A stretch of DNA of 64,000 bases. Source: Paracoccaceae bacterium. GTDB lineage: Bacteria > Pseudomonadota > Alphaproteobacteria > Rhodobacterales > Rhodobacteraceae. Numbering within the stretch: the stretch's first letter is position 1; the number at the start of each line of letters is the position of its first letter. The position numbers were made by a program, and so were the translations under genes. The stretch spans positions 124,001 to 188,000 of the forward strand of contig JANSXY010000003.1 of NCBI GenBank assembly GCA_024742695.1, in the 5' to 3' direction. The notes under the pieces were generated by a model. The model was not told where the DNA came from, ran no database searches, and saw nothing but the letters and a program-made list of their open reading frames with translations. Below, in pieces: positions 25,575 to 33,908 of the stretch.

Positions 25575-27120
25575 CCGCGCGCCCCCCGCGGTCGAAGATC
25601 CAGAACAGCCCCAGCGTCAGCGCCATCAGCAGCACGGCGGCCCCCGCCGCCGCCTCCATCCGGTAGGCGCCCATCAACCGGTACAGCTGCAGGGGCAGCG
25701 TCGCGCGGTCGGGATCGCCGAACAAGGCCACCACGCCAAGGTCGCCCATCGCGAAGGCCGCGGCGATTCCCGCGGAAAACCCCAGCGGCCGGCGCAGGCG
25801 CGGCAGGGTCAGCAGCCGAAGCCGGGCCAGCCCCGCCATGCCAAGACTGTCGGCCAGCCGGCCGTAATCGGCCGTCAGCGCCCGTGCGGCGGGCAGAAGC
25901 GCATGGAAGGCGAAGGGCAGCGCCATCGCCGCGTTGACCGCCACGGTGACCGGCAGCGCCAGCACGGCGGGCGGCGCAAGGCCGCGCAGCAGCAGGAACA
26001 GCCCGGTGCCCACCACCATCGGCGAGACGGCCAGCGGCAGCATCGCGATGGCGCCCCAGCCCGTTCCGCGACCCTCGGCCCGTGCCGCGGCCAGCGCCAG
26101 CGGCAGCGCCAGCGCCAGCGCCAGGCCGGTGGCGGCCAGCGCCATCGCCAGCGACCGGCCCGCCGCGGCCCAGACGGCGGGCGGCAGGCCCGCCACGTTC
26201 GGCAGGCCCGAAACGACGACCGCGGCCAGGGGCGCCAGCAGGAAGGCCGTTGCCAGCCCGATCGCAAGCGTGTCGACCGCGCGCCGCCAGATGCCGCCCG
26301 CCGGAACCCGTGCCCCGGCGCGGTCGAGCCCGGCGCCCGGCCCCGGCCGGCTCGCCGCGCGCCCCGCGACGGTGACGGCGGCGAGGCACAGCGCCGCCTG
26401 CATCAGCGCGAGCGCGGCGGCGCGGCCGAGGTCGAACTCGAACCGGAAGGCCTGGTAGATCGCCACCTCCAGCGTCGTCGCGCCCGGCCCGCCGCCCAGC
26501 ACCAGCGCCACCGCGAAGGAGGTCAGGCAGACAAGGAAGATCGCCAGCCACGCGCCGGGCATCACGGCGGCCAGCATCGGCGCTTCAAGGAAGCGGCGCA
26601 CCTCGGCCGGCCCCATGCCCAGGCTCTCGGCCAGCCGGAAGCGTTCGGATGGGATCGACAGCCAGCCTTGCAGGATCAGCCGGGTGGCCAGCGGCAGGTT
26701 CAGGAACACATGCGCCAGCACCACGCCGCCCAACCCGTAGACCGACACCGTCGGCAGCCCCAGCGCCGACAGCCCCGCGTTCATCAGCCCGGCCCGCCCG
26801 AAGATCGCGACAAGGCCGAGGACGGCCACGATCACCGGCAGCAGGAACGGCGCGCCCAGCAGCGTGATGATCAGCCCCCGGCCGGCAAACCGCCGCCGCG
26901 CCAGCGCGCGGGCCACGGGCACCGCCAGCCCGGCGGACAGGGTGGCCGACAGGACCGCCTGCCAAAGCGTGAAACGCAGGACGGCCCAGTCGGCCGGGCC
27001 GGGCGCGGGCAGGCCACCCGCGCGCCAGGCCACCGCGGCGAGCGGCACGAGGGTGAGCAACCCCACCCCCGCCGCCGCCGCGCCGGCGGCCAGGTTCAGC
27101 GTGCCAGCGCGTCGCGCCAT
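25567..27120 (-). CDS. thiP: Thiamine/TPP ABC transporter permease
   Basis: 517 residues with two homologous permease halves and about twelve membrane helices. Each half carries an EAA-type loop (around RLAESLGMGPAEV in the first and RLADSLGMAGLAR in the second) that docks on ThiQ. The length matches ThiP of other proteobacteria. The start overlaps thiB by 25 bp, so translation is coupled. Third member order thiB-thiP-thiQ is the standard one. Confidence 0.93.
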   Translation of the reverse strand: MARRAGTLNLAAGAAAAGVGLLTLVPLAAVAWRAGGLPAPGPADWAVLRFTLWQAVLSATLSAGLAVPVARALARRRFAGRGLIITLLGAPFLLPVIVAVLGLVAIFGRAGLMNAGLSALGLPTVSVYGLGGVVLAHVFLNLPLATRLILQGWLSIPSERFRLAESLGMGPAEVRRFLEAPMLAAVMPGAWLAIFLVCLTSFAVALVLGGGPGATTLEVAIYQAFRFEFDLGRAAALALMQAALCLAAVTVAGRAASRPGPGAGLDRAGARVPAGGIWRRAVDTLAIGLATAFLLAPLAAVVVSGLPNVAGLPPAVWAAAGRSLAMALAATGLALALALPLALAAARAEGRGTGWGAIAMLPLAVSPMVVGTGLFLLLRGLAPPAVLALPVTVAVNAAMALPFAFHALLPAARALTADYGRLADSLGMAGLARLRLLTLPRLRRPLGFSAGIAAAFAMGDLGVVALFGDPDRATLPLQLYRLMGAYRMEAAAGAAVLLMALTLGLFWIFDRGGRADA

Positions 27121-28079
27121 TCGGCCAGCGCCGCGTCGCGAACCGCCGCGGCCTCTTCCGGTGGCAGGTAGAGCGTGCGCTCCGCCGGCACAGGGTCTCC
27201 GAAGCCCTCGGGCAGCCCGCCCGCCGGGGTGACGGCGGGGAACATCCAGTTGGTTTCCGGGATCACCGCCTGGAAGCCGTCGGACAGCATGAAGGCGAGG
27301 AAGGCGTCGGCCAGCTCCGGCGCGTCGGTCGCGGCCAGCTTGCCGGCGACCTCGACCTGAAGGTAATGGCCCTCGGCGAACGCGGCATAGGCCTTGGTGT
27401 CGTCGCCCTCGGCGATCCGGTGATAGGCTGGCGACGAGGTGTAGGACAGGACCATGTCCGCCTCGCCCTCAAGGAACATGCCGTAGGCTTCCGACCAGCC
27501 GGGCGTGACCGTCACGATATTGTCGGCCAGCGCCTCCCACATCGCGGCGGCGTCCGCACCCTCGGCGGCCTTCACCCACATCAGCAGGCCGAGGCCGGGG
27601 GTGGAGGAGCGGGGATCCTGGATCAGGATCGAGATATCCGAGGCCGCGAGCGCGGCGAAGCTGCCCGGCGGATCGGCCAGTTTCGTGCTGTCGTAGACGA
27701 AGGCGAAATGCCCCCAGTCGAAGGGCAGGAACAGCGGGTCGTCCCAGCCGATCGGCAGGTCGAGCGCCGGCGTCAGCCCGTGCGGCGCGAACAGCCCGGT
27801 GGCCGCGGCGCGGCCCGTCAGGTTGGTGTCGAGGCCGAGAACCACGTCGGCATCGGTCGTCGCGCCCTCAAGCTCCAGCCGGGCCAGCAGCGCCGCGCCG
27901 TCGCCGGCGGCGACGAAGCGCAGATCGCAGCCGCACTCGGCTTCGAAGGCGGCTTCGACGGCGGGGCCGGGGCCCCAGTCGGAAACGAAGCTGTCGTAGG
28001 TATAGACGGTCAGAACGGGCGTCTGCGCCATCGCCTGTGTGGCAAGGGTCAGGCCCGCAGCGATCAGAAAGGGACGCAT
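27096..28079 (-). CDS. thiB: Thiamine ABC transporter, periplasmic binding protein
   Basis: 327 residues from ATG 28079 with GGAGGATG just upstream. Residues 1-19 are a Sec signal peptide (FLIAAGLTLATQAMAQ). The mature protein begins TPVLTVYTYDSFVSDWGPGP, the typical ThiB start. It then shows VVLGLDTNL, FDWGHFAFVYD and SYTSSPAYH, all characteristic of the thiamine/TPP/TMP-binding protein. First gene of thiBPQ, about 50 bp after the TPP riboswitch. Confidence 0.94.
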   Translation of the reverse strand: MRPFLIAAGLTLATQAMAQTPVLTVYTYDSFVSDWGPGPAVEAAFEAECGCDLRFVAAGDGAALLARLELEGATTDADVVLGLDTNLTGRAAATGLFAPHGLTPALDLPIGWDDPLFLPFDWGHFAFVYDSTKLADPPGSFAALAASDISILIQDPRSSTPGLGLLMWVKAAEGADAAAMWEALADNIVTVTPGWSEAYGMFLEGEADMVLSYTSSPAYHRIAEGDDTKAYAAFAEGHYLQVEVAGKLAATDAPELADAFLAFMLSDGFQAVIPETNWMFPAVTPAGGLPEGFGDPVPAERTLYLPPEEAAAVRDAALAEWRDALAR

Positions 28080-28127
28080 CACATCCTCCAAAGGCCAGGG
28101 GCGGAGATTCGGGTGGATGGATGTCCG

Positions 28128-28212
28128 ACCTTCCCTCCGCCGGTGTTAACCGGATCAGGTTCAACGGGTTCGCAGCCTGCGTCTCAGCCCTTGCGGGCAC
28201 CCCGAGGTAGCG
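28128..28212 (-). promoter_or_regulatory. TPP riboswitch (THI element)
   Basis: On the minus strand the aptamer reads TACCTCGGGGTGCCC..., GGCTGAGA, ACCCGTTGAACCTGATCC, GGTTAACACCGGCG, GGGAAG. These are the conserved blocks of the thi-box in order. It lies in the thiB leader and should repress thiBPQ when thiamine pyrophosphate is abundant, probably by occluding the ribosome site, since no terminator hairpin with a T-run is seen between it and the ATG. Confidence 0.96.
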
Positions 28213-28215
28213 AAG

Positions 28216-28243
28216 ACCATAGCCCGCCGCGCGCCGCGCGCAA
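28216..28243 (-). promoter_or_regulatory. Probable promoter of the thiBPQ operon
   Basis: Minus strand TTGCGC (28238-28243), 16-nt spacer, TATGGT (28216-28221). A start a few bases downstream would begin the transcript at the 5' edge of the TPP aptamer, which supports the call. Confidence 0.5.
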
Positions 28244-28308
28244 GCCGAAACCGCTTGAGCCGTGGCGGGGCGGGGGCTATGCCGCGGGGCGAACAGGGAG
28301 CCCGCACC

Positions 28309-29418
28309 ATGAGCCTCAACACCTTCGGCCATCTCTTCCGCGTCACGACCTGGGGCGAAAGCCACGGGCCGGCGCTGGGCGCCACGGTCGATGGCTGCCC
28401 GCCGGGCATCGCGGTCGACGAGGCCGGGCTGCAACACTGGCTCGACCGGCGCAAGCCGGGGCAGAACCGGTTCACGACGCAGCGGCGCGAGGCCGACGCG
28501 GTGCGCATCCTGTCCGGCACCTTCGAGGGGCAGACGACGGGGACGCCGATCCAGCTGATGATCGAGAACACCGACCAGCGGTCGAAGGACTACGGCGAGA
28601 TTGCCGAGGCGTTCCGCCCCGGCCATGCCGATATCACCTATTGGCAGAAGTACGGCATCCGTGACTATCGCGGCGGCGGCCGGTCATCCGCGCGCGAGAC
28701 GGCGGCGCGGGTGGCCGCCGGCGGCGTGGCGCGCGCGGCGCTGGCCGCGCTGGCCCCGGGGCTGACGATCAGCGGCTACATGGTGCAGATGGGGCCGCAC
28801 GCGATCGACCGCGCCCGCTTCGACGCGGCCGAGATCGGAAGGAACCCGTTCTGGGTGCCCGATGCGCGGGCGGCGGCGGACTGGGCCGGCTATCTCGACG
28901 AGTTGCGGAAGTCCGGCAACTCGGTCGGTGCGGTGATCGAAGTGGTGGCGCGGGGGGTGCCCGCGGGGCTGGGCGCGCCGATCTACGGCAAGCTCGACGC
29001 CGATCTGGCCGCCGCGATGATGTCGATTAACGCGGTCAAGGGCGTCGAGATCGGCGACGGCATGGCGGCCGCCGCGCTGACCGGCGTGGAGAATGCCGAC
29101 GAGATAGCGATGGGCCCGGACGGCCCGGAATACCGGTCGAACCATGCCGGCGGCATCCTCGGCGGCATTTCCACCGGGCAGGACGTGGTGGTGCGCTTCG
29201 CGGTCAAGCCGACCTCGTCGATCCTTACCCCGCGCCGCACGATCACGAAGCGGGGGCATGAGACCGAACTGGTGACCAAGGGCCGCCACGATCCCTGCGT
29301 CGGTATCCGCGCGGTGCCGGTGGGCGAGGCGATGATGGCCTGCGTGATCCTCGACCACCTGCTGTTGCACCGTGGCCAGGTCGGCGAGGCGGGCGGCCGG
29401 ATCGGGCCGGGCGCGTAA
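28309..29418 (+). CDS. aroC: Chorismate synthase
   Basis: 369 residues. ATG 28309 gives the canonical start [20 protein letters not shown] and has CAGGGAG upstream. Signature regions: GESHGPALG (1), [13 protein letters not shown] (2) and the C-terminal block [10 protein letters not shown]. It converts EPSP to chorismate with reduced FMN, the last common step of aromatic synthesis. The TAA stop lies inside the first of four palindromes. hisC and tyrC, later steps toward tyrosine, are at 43-45 kb. Confidence 0.96.
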   Translation: MSLNTFGHLFRVTTWGESHGPALGATVDGCPPGIAVDEAGLQHWLDRRKPGQNRFTTQRREADAVRILSGTFEGQTTGTPIQLMIENTDQRSKDYGEIAEAFRPGHADITYWQKYGIRDYRGGGRSSARETAARVAAGGVARAALAALAPGLTISGYMVQMGPHAIDRARFDAAEIGRNPFWVPDARAAADWAGYLDELRKSGNSVGAVIEVVARGVPAGLGAPIYGKLDADLAAAMMSINAVKGVEIGDGMAAAALTGVENADEIAMGPDGPEYRSNHAGGILGGISTGQDVVVRFAVKPTSSILTPRRTITKRGHETELVTKGRHDPCVGIRAVPVGEAMMACVILDHLLLHRGQVGEAGGRIGPGA

Positions 29419-29560
29419 ATCCTTCGTCCGAAGGATTTGCGCGCCGTCGCCCTGAAATCTTTCGGATGAAAGATTTCAGGGCCACCCGTGCGGGCCAAGG
29501 TCTTTCGTCCGAAAGACCTTGGCGGAGCGCCGAAAATTCTTCGGACGAAGAATTTTCGGC
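29411..29560. repeat. Array of four tandem palindromes sharing a TTCGTCCGAA-type core
   Basis: Unit 1 (29411-29444): arms AAATCCTTCG/CGAAGGATTT around TC, plus a GCGCG/CGCGC outer stem. Unit 2 (29449-29482): 15-bp perfect arms with a 4-nt GGAT centre. Unit 3 (29494-29523): 14-bp perfect arms around TC. Unit 4 (29529-29560): 15-bp perfect arms around GA. Every unit centres on a variant of TTCG-TC/GA-CGAA, while the outer arms differ but stay self-complementary. They fill the convergent gap between aroC and the thioredoxin gene, overlapping the aroC stop. They may act as bidirectional terminators, RNA-stabilising hairpins or REP-like elements. None carries a clear T-run. Confidence 0.9.
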
Positions 29561-29565
29561 TTGCC

Positions 29566-29982
29566 TCAGCTTTCGACGGCGGCGGCGAGCGCGGTGTCCA
29601 TCAGCGCCTTGATCTCGTCGCGGCCGGTTCCGGCGACGATCCGGCCCAGTTCCTCCGCGCCCTTCAGCACCACGAGGGTGGAGCGGCGGGGGATGTTCAT
29701 CTCGGCGACGATCATGTCGTCCTTCCAGGTATCCCAGTCGACATCGATGAAGGCGACGTTTTCCTCGTAGGCCGGGTTTTCCTCTTTCAGCGCGGCCAGC
29801 ACCCGGCCCTGCGCCTTGCAGGTGCCGCACCACGCGGCCTTGAAGTCGAGAAACACCACGTCGCCGGCGGCGAGGTGCTTGTCGAGCAGGTCGGGCGTGT
29901 AGGCCATCCCCTCGGCCCGTGCCGAAAGCGGCATGGCAAGGCTGACGGCGGCGGTGAGGGCGAGAAAGTCGCGGCGATGCAT
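29566..29982 (-). CDS. Exported thioredoxin-fold protein
   Basis: 138 residues. The N-terminus (MHRRDFLALTAAVSLAMPLSARAEG) is a signal peptide with a Tat-like RRDFL motif. The active site is W51-C52-G-T-C55-K, and VVFLDFKAAWC and DVDWDTWKDD fit the thioredoxin fold. It should reduce or relay disulfides in the periplasm. The adjacent ccdA gene, 16 bp upstream in the same operon, would supply electrons across the membrane. Together they may serve cytochrome c maturation or periplasmic disulfide repair. Confidence 0.88.
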   Translation of the reverse strand: MHRRDFLALTAAVSLAMPLSARAEGMAYTPDLLDKHLAAGDVVFLDFKAAWCGTCKAQGRVLAALKEENPAYEENVAFIDVDWDTWKDDMIVAEMNIPRRSTLVVLKGAEELGRIVAGTGRDEIKALMDTALAAAVES

Positions 29983-29998
29983 CTATGGTTCTCCGGTG

Positions 29999-30715
29999 TC
30001 AGATGGATACGGAAAGGTCGATCAGCCAGGGCGGCAGCACGTCGAGCGCCCAGGCCTCGATCCGGTGGTGAAGCTGGAAGAAGATCGCCGTGCCCACGGC
30101 GACGAACACGGCGCCGAGGATCGGGCGGGCGCGCAGCGCCAAGGCCTGCGCCGCGGCGCGGTTGCGGGCCAGCAGCCCGCGCGCCCCGTAGCCCAGCGCC
30201 AGCACGATGGTGGCGACCCCGCCGGCGAAGGCCAGCATGATCGCGAAGGCGCGGCCAAGGTCGGCCCCCTGCGAGGCCAGCGCGATGGCGCTGCCCAGCG
30301 TCGGGCCGATGCAGGGCGACCAGACCGCGCCCAGCAGCATGCCGCCCACGACCTGCCCCGACAGGCTGGACCGGTCGACCCGGTCCAGCCCGGCATCGGC
30401 GCGGCCCGCCACGCCCGCGGTCGCCGTGGCGAACCGCGCGCCCATCGCCGGCACCAGCATCGTGAGGCCGAACAGCACCATCAGCACGGCGGCGGCGCGG
30501 ATCACGCTGTCTTCGGTCAGCCCGATGCTGCGCCCGGCCACGGTAACGCCGAAGCCGAAGGCGACGAAGGCCACCGCCATGCCCACGGCCAGCGCCGCGG
30601 GGCCCCAGCGCCCGGCCTGCAAGGCGGTCGCCAGCACGATCGGCAGAACCGGCAGGACGCACGGGTTGATGAGTGTCAGAAGGCCCGCGGCATAGGCAAG
30701 GACAAGATCGAACAT
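29999..30715 (-). CDS. ccdA: Cytochrome c biogenesis / thiol:disulfide interchange protein CcdA
   Basis: 238 residues, six membrane helices. I chose ATG 30715, since an open extension to 30751 has no conserved sequence and the ATG gives the family start FDLVLAYAAGLLTLINPC. The two redox cysteines are C19 in NPCVLPVLP and C135 in SPCIGPTLG, in the symmetric TM1/TM4 positions of CcdA. It moves electrons from cytoplasmic thioredoxin to periplasmic acceptors such as the thioredoxin-like protein encoded next to it. Confidence 0.9.
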   Translation of the reverse strand: MFDLVLAYAAGLLTLINPCVLPVLPIVLATALQAGRWGPAALAVGMAVAFVAFGFGVTVAGRSIGLTEDSVIRAAAVLMVLFGLTMLVPAMGARFATATAGVAGRADAGLDRVDRSSLSGQVVGGMLLGAVWSPCIGPTLGSAIALASQGADLGRAFAIMLAFAGGVATIVLALGYGARGLLARNRAAAQALALRARPILGAVFVAVGTAIFFQLHHRIEAWALDVLPPWLIDLSVSI

Positions 30716-30773
30716 GGGGCGAAGACTGCCGCGCCCGTTCGGCGATGTCACATGACAAGCCGCGCGCGGCCCG

Positions 30774-31649
30774 TCACTTCGCCGCGAGAGATTGTTTCGA
30801 CAGTTGCACGGCGAGAATCCCGGCCGCCACGATCACAACGCCGACGATGTCCCAGGGCCCCAGCCCCTCGCCGAGGATCGCCGCGGCGATCGCCACGCCG
30901 AAGAACGGGTTGAGGAAATGGAAGGTCGCGGCCTTGATCGCGCCGATCCGGTTGACCAGCAGGAACCACACCAGCGTCGCCAGCAGGCCCGGCACCAGCG
31001 TGGTGTAGGCGAAGGCAAGGCCCAGCCGCAGGGTCCAGGTCACCTCCCAGCTTTCCAGCGCCACGGCGAAGACGGCCAGCACCGCCGAGCCGACGAACAT
31101 CTGCAGTCCGACGATCATCAGCACGTTGCCGCCCGACCCGGTCGACCGCACCGCCAGGGTGGCGACCGACAGCGCCAGCGCGCCCAGAACGCACAGCGCC
31201 ACGCCGGCCGCATCGGCCCCGCCCGACAGCCGCGTGCCCATGATCAGCGCCACACCGACGAACCCCGCCACCAGCCCCGCCAGCCCCAGCCGGCCTACCC
31301 GGTCGCCCCAGGCCGCCCAGCCGATCCCGGCGACCATCAGCGGCATGGTCGAGGCGATGATCGAGGCCAGCGAGGCCTCGACCCACTGCATCGCGACGAA
31401 GTTGAGCCCGAGGTAGAGCGCGTTCTGGCAGACACCGAAGACGACGACGGCCAGCCATTGCGGCCGCGTCAGCCGCCAGGTCTGCCCCATCGCCCGCGCG
31501 ATCATCACGCCCAGCGCGCCGGAAATCAGGAACCGGATCGCCAGCGCGGTCAGCGGCGGGGCATCCGCCACGATCATCCGGGCAGAGGAAAACGCCGAGG
31601 ACCACATCAGGGCAAAGGCCAGCCCCATGCCGATCGCGCGCAGATCCAT
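30774..31649 (-). CDS. DMT superfamily (EamA) transporter
   Basis: 291 residues with about ten membrane helices arranged as two EamA repeats. Typical features are FALMWSSAFSSARM at the N-terminus, LTALAIRFLISGALG, and ASTMPLMVAGIGWAAWGDRVG in the first half. LVPGLLATLVWFLLVNRIGA, HFLNPFFGVAIAAAILGE and a short charged tail follow in the second. Members export amino acids, nucleosides or other metabolites. Substrate unknown. It stands between ccdA and the HU gene, all on the minus strand, but the HU terminator separates it from HU. Confidence 0.88.
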   Translation of the reverse strand: MDLRAIGMGLAFALMWSSAFSSARMIVADAPPLTALAIRFLISGALGVMIARAMGQTWRLTRPQWLAVVVFGVCQNALYLGLNFVAMQWVEASLASIIASTMPLMVAGIGWAAWGDRVGRLGLAGLVAGFVGVALIMGTRLSGGADAAGVALCVLGALALSVATLAVRSTGSGGNVLMIVGLQMFVGSAVLAVFAVALESWEVTWTLRLGLAFAYTTLVPGLLATLVWFLLVNRIGAIKAATFHFLNPFFGVAIAAAILGEGLGPWDIVGVVIVAAGILAVQLSKQSLAAK

Positions 31650-31684
31650 TCGGTGCCCCCGCTTGAACTAGGATGTCGGCAACG

Positions 31685-31708
31685 AAAAGGGCCGCCCCGG
31701 GGCGACCC
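31685..31708 (-). terminator. Rho-independent terminator of the HU gene
   Basis: Minus strand GGGTCGCCCC/GGGGCGGCCC (ten pairs, one G-U) followed directly by TTTT. It is 51 bp beyond the HU stop and 35 bp before the EamA start. Confidence 0.75.
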
Positions 31709-31759
31709 TATCGCGACCGGCGCCGGCCGCAAGGGCCGGTGCCGCGAACGGCGGAACGA

Positions 31760-32047
31760 TCAGCCGTTGACGCTGTCCTTCAGCGCCTTGGCGATGGTCA
31801 TCTTGACCTGCTTGTCGGCCGGCTTGGTGAAGGTTTCGCCGGTCGCCGGGTTGCGCACCTGGCGCTCCGGCCGGGCGCGGCACATGATCTTGCCGATCCC
31901 CGGGATCGTCACGGCGCCGCCGCCGGCGACTTCGCTGGTGATCACCGCGGAAATCGCGTCGAGCGCGGCACCGGCGGTCTTCTTGTCCGAACCCATTTCT
32001 TCGGCGAGCGCCGCAACAAGCTGGGTCTTGGTCATCGGTTTCGACAT
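31760..32047 (-). CDS. HU-family nucleoid DNA-binding protein
   Basis: 95 residues. The N-terminal dimerisation helices (TKTQLVAALAEEMGSDKKTA) lead to GGGAVTIPGIGKIMCRARPER, and the beta-arm carries the DNA-contacting RNPATGETFTKPA. The C-terminus is KMTIAKALKDSVNG. This is a histone-like architectural protein that bends DNA. It has its own promoter-like sequence and terminator, so it is monocistronic. The cysteine in the KIMCRAR strand and the Met-rich start are small oddities. Confidence 0.93.
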   Translation of the reverse strand: MSKPMTKTQLVAALAEEMGSDKKTAGAALDAISAVITSEVAGGGAVTIPGIGKIMCRARPERQVRNPATGETFTKPADKQVKMTIAKALKDSVNG

Positions 32048-32114
32048 GGCTCTGTCTCCTCACTCAGCCCCGCGTTTTGGGGGTCATTTCGGGATTTAAA
32101 CGTCATATGGGGGG

Positions 32115-32143
32115 GCTACACAATGTTTTGTGGCGGCTGGCAA
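32115..32143 (-). promoter_or_regulatory. Probable promoter of the HU gene
   Basis: Minus strand TTGCCA (32138-32143), 17-nt spacer, TGTAGC (32115-32120), in locally A+T-richer DNA about 68 bp before the HU start. Spacing is ideal and the -35 is good. A GAGGAG ribosome site follows near the ATG. Confidence 0.45.
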
Positions 32144-32187
32144 GCGTTTTTCTAGACATTTCGGCGTTTTTTCGCCCCCGCCGGCCC

Positions 32188-33675
32188 TCAAAGGAAGGCC
32201 GTCTCCTCGAACGACCGCAGTTTCCGGCTGTGGATCCGTTCCAGCGGCATCTCGCGCAGGCGTTCCATCGCCCGGATCCCGATCAACAGATGCCGCGCCA
32301 CCTGGGTCTTGTAGAACTCCGTCGCCATGCCGGGCAGCTTCAGCTCGCCGTGCAGCGGCTTGTCGGAGACGCACAGGAGCGTGCCATAGGGCACGCGAAA
32401 GCGGAATCCGTTGGCCGCGATCGTCGCGCTTTCCATGTCCAGCGCGATCGCGCGGGACTGGCTCAGCCGTTGCACCGGGCCGGACTGGTCGCGCAATTCC
32501 CAGTTGCGGTTGTCCAGCGTGGCGACCGTGCCGGTGCGCATGATCCGCTTGAGTTCGTAGCCCTCCAGCCGCGTGACATCGGCCACCGCCTGCTCCAGCG
32601 CGATCTGGATCTCCGCCAGCGCCGGGATCGGCACCCAGACCGGCAGATCGTCGTCCAGCACCCTGTCCTCGCGCAGGTAGGCATGGGCCAGCACGAAATC
32701 GCCCAGCGACTGCGAGTTCCTCAACCCGGCGCAATGGCCCACCATCATCCAGGCATGCGGCCGCAGCACCGCGATATGATCCGTCGCGGTCTTGGCGTTC
32801 GACGGGCCGACGCCGATGTTGACCAGCGTGATCCCGGCGCCGCCTTCGCGCCTGAGGTGGTAGGACGGCATCTGCGGCATCTTCGCCAACTGCGGCAGCG
32901 GCGCCGAGGGATCGGTGATCTCGTGGTTTCCGGGGCCGACGAACCCGACATAGCCGCTGTCCGGATCGGCCAGCGCCTGCCGCGCGAAGGCCTCGAACTC
33001 GTCGACGTAGAACTGGTAGTTGGTGAACAGCACGTGGTTCTGGAAATGCTCCGCCGCCGTCGCCGTGTAATGCGACAGCCGGGCGAGCGAATAGTCCACC
33101 CGCTGCGCGGTGAACGGGGCCAGGTGGCCGGACCCGTCGGGATGGCCGGGCGAGGTGCCGTTGACGATGTCGTCGTTCGTCGTCGACAGGTCCGGCACGT
33201 CGAAGACGTCGCGCAGCGAGAAATCCAGCACGCCCTCCTGCGGCACGGTGACGGCGGGGTTGTTGGCCACGGCGAAATGCACCGGCATCGGCGTGGCCGA
33301 GGCGCCGATGCTGACGCCGACGCCGTGGTTGCGCATCAGGATGCCGATCTGCTGGGTAAGGTAGTTGCGAAACAGGTCGGGCCGGGTGACCGTCGCGGCA
33401 TAGGTGCCCGGCATCGCGACATGGCCGAAACTCAGCCGGCTGTCGGTCTTGGCATGGCTCGTCGTGGTCAGCCGGATCTCGGGGTAGAAGGCGCGGAACC
33501 GGGCCTCCGGCCGGCCCGAGGCCACGACGCCCTCGAAGGCGCGCACGAGGAAGCCCACCGCCTCGCCGTATAGCGCCTCGAGGCGCGCGACGGCGGCGGC
33601 GGGGTCGGTGAATGTCTCGGGCGCCGCGGCGGGCGGCGTCCGGACCGGCGGAACATGCGGGGTCATCGGCACCAT
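32188..33675 (-). CDS. amn: AMP nucleosidase
   Basis: 495 residues from ATG 33675; a second ATG at 33666 is equally possible, and the ORF upstream is not conserved. The enzyme splits AMP into adenine and ribose 5-phosphate. The C-terminal nucleoside-phosphorylase-like domain is clear: VGFVGPGNHEI, VNIGVGPSNAKTATDH, GHCAGLRNSQSLGDFVLAHAY, and ALDMESATIAANGFRFRVPYG with the ribose-binding Met-Glu. The N-terminal half is the regulatory domain of the Amn family (TTTSHAKTDSRLSFGHVAMPG). Length matches the family. Single leftward gene with its own promoter region shared with the divergent sulfatase. Confidence 0.93.
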   Translation of the reverse strand: MVPMTPHVPPVRTPPAAAPETFTDPAAAVARLEALYGEAVGFLVRAFEGVVASGRPEARFRAFYPEIRLTTTSHAKTDSRLSFGHVAMPGTYAATVTRPDLFRNYLTQQIGILMRNHGVGVSIGASATPMPVHFAVANNPAVTVPQEGVLDFSLRDVFDVPDLSTTNDDIVNGTSPGHPDGSGHLAPFTAQRVDYSLARLSHYTATAAEHFQNHVLFTNYQFYVDEFEAFARQALADPDSGYVGFVGPGNHEITDPSAPLPQLAKMPQMPSYHLRREGGAGITLVNIGVGPSNAKTATDHIAVLRPHAWMMVGHCAGLRNSQSLGDFVLAHAYLREDRVLDDDLPVWVPIPALAEIQIALEQAVADVTRLEGYELKRIMRTGTVATLDNRNWELRDQSGPVQRLSQSRAIALDMESATIAANGFRFRVPYGTLLCVSDKPLHGELKLPGMATEFYKTQVARHLLIGIRAMERLREMPLERIHSRKLRSFEETAFL

Positions 33676-33749
33676 CGTGACAGGGTGCGGGGAACCTCGC
33701 ACCTTGTGCCGGGGCTGGCAAGCCCGCCCGTCCCGCCCGCCCGCGCCCG

Positions 33750-33817
33750 ATTTTGGTCCGCAAATATCCCGCGGGGGAGGGCCGGCGCAGCCGGCCCCGG
33801 GGGCGCGAAGCCCCCGT
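33750..33817 (-). repeat. Dispersed GC-rich intergenic repeat, copy 2 (inverted)
   Basis: On the minus strand it reads GGGGGCTTCGCGCCCCC, GGGGCCGGCTGCGCCGGCCC, TCCCCCGCGGGATATTTGCG, then GACCAAAAT. It has the same order as copy 1 (4851-4913), with a second internal hairpin that is longer here. It sits between the divergent amn and sulfatase genes, so it is not simply a terminator of either. Confidence 0.6.
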
Positions 33818-33908
33818 GACACGCCCGCCCCGGCACCACGGGGCGCGGGCTCTGGCCCTGCCCGTCGCGGGCGTCTAGGCTGGCGCCGATCCTGCGGAGG
33901 GCGGCGGC

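Noticed and set aside
24934-27171. A 745-codon plus-strand frame opposite thiQ and thiP.
   Set aside because: Low-complexity Arg/Pro/Gln product, no ribosome site, covered by real genes with ABC motifs.
28309-28320. CRISPR, IS elements or prophage remnants anywhere in the window.
   Set aside because: No regularly spaced direct repeats of CRISPR size, no transposase, integrase or phage structural motifs were found.
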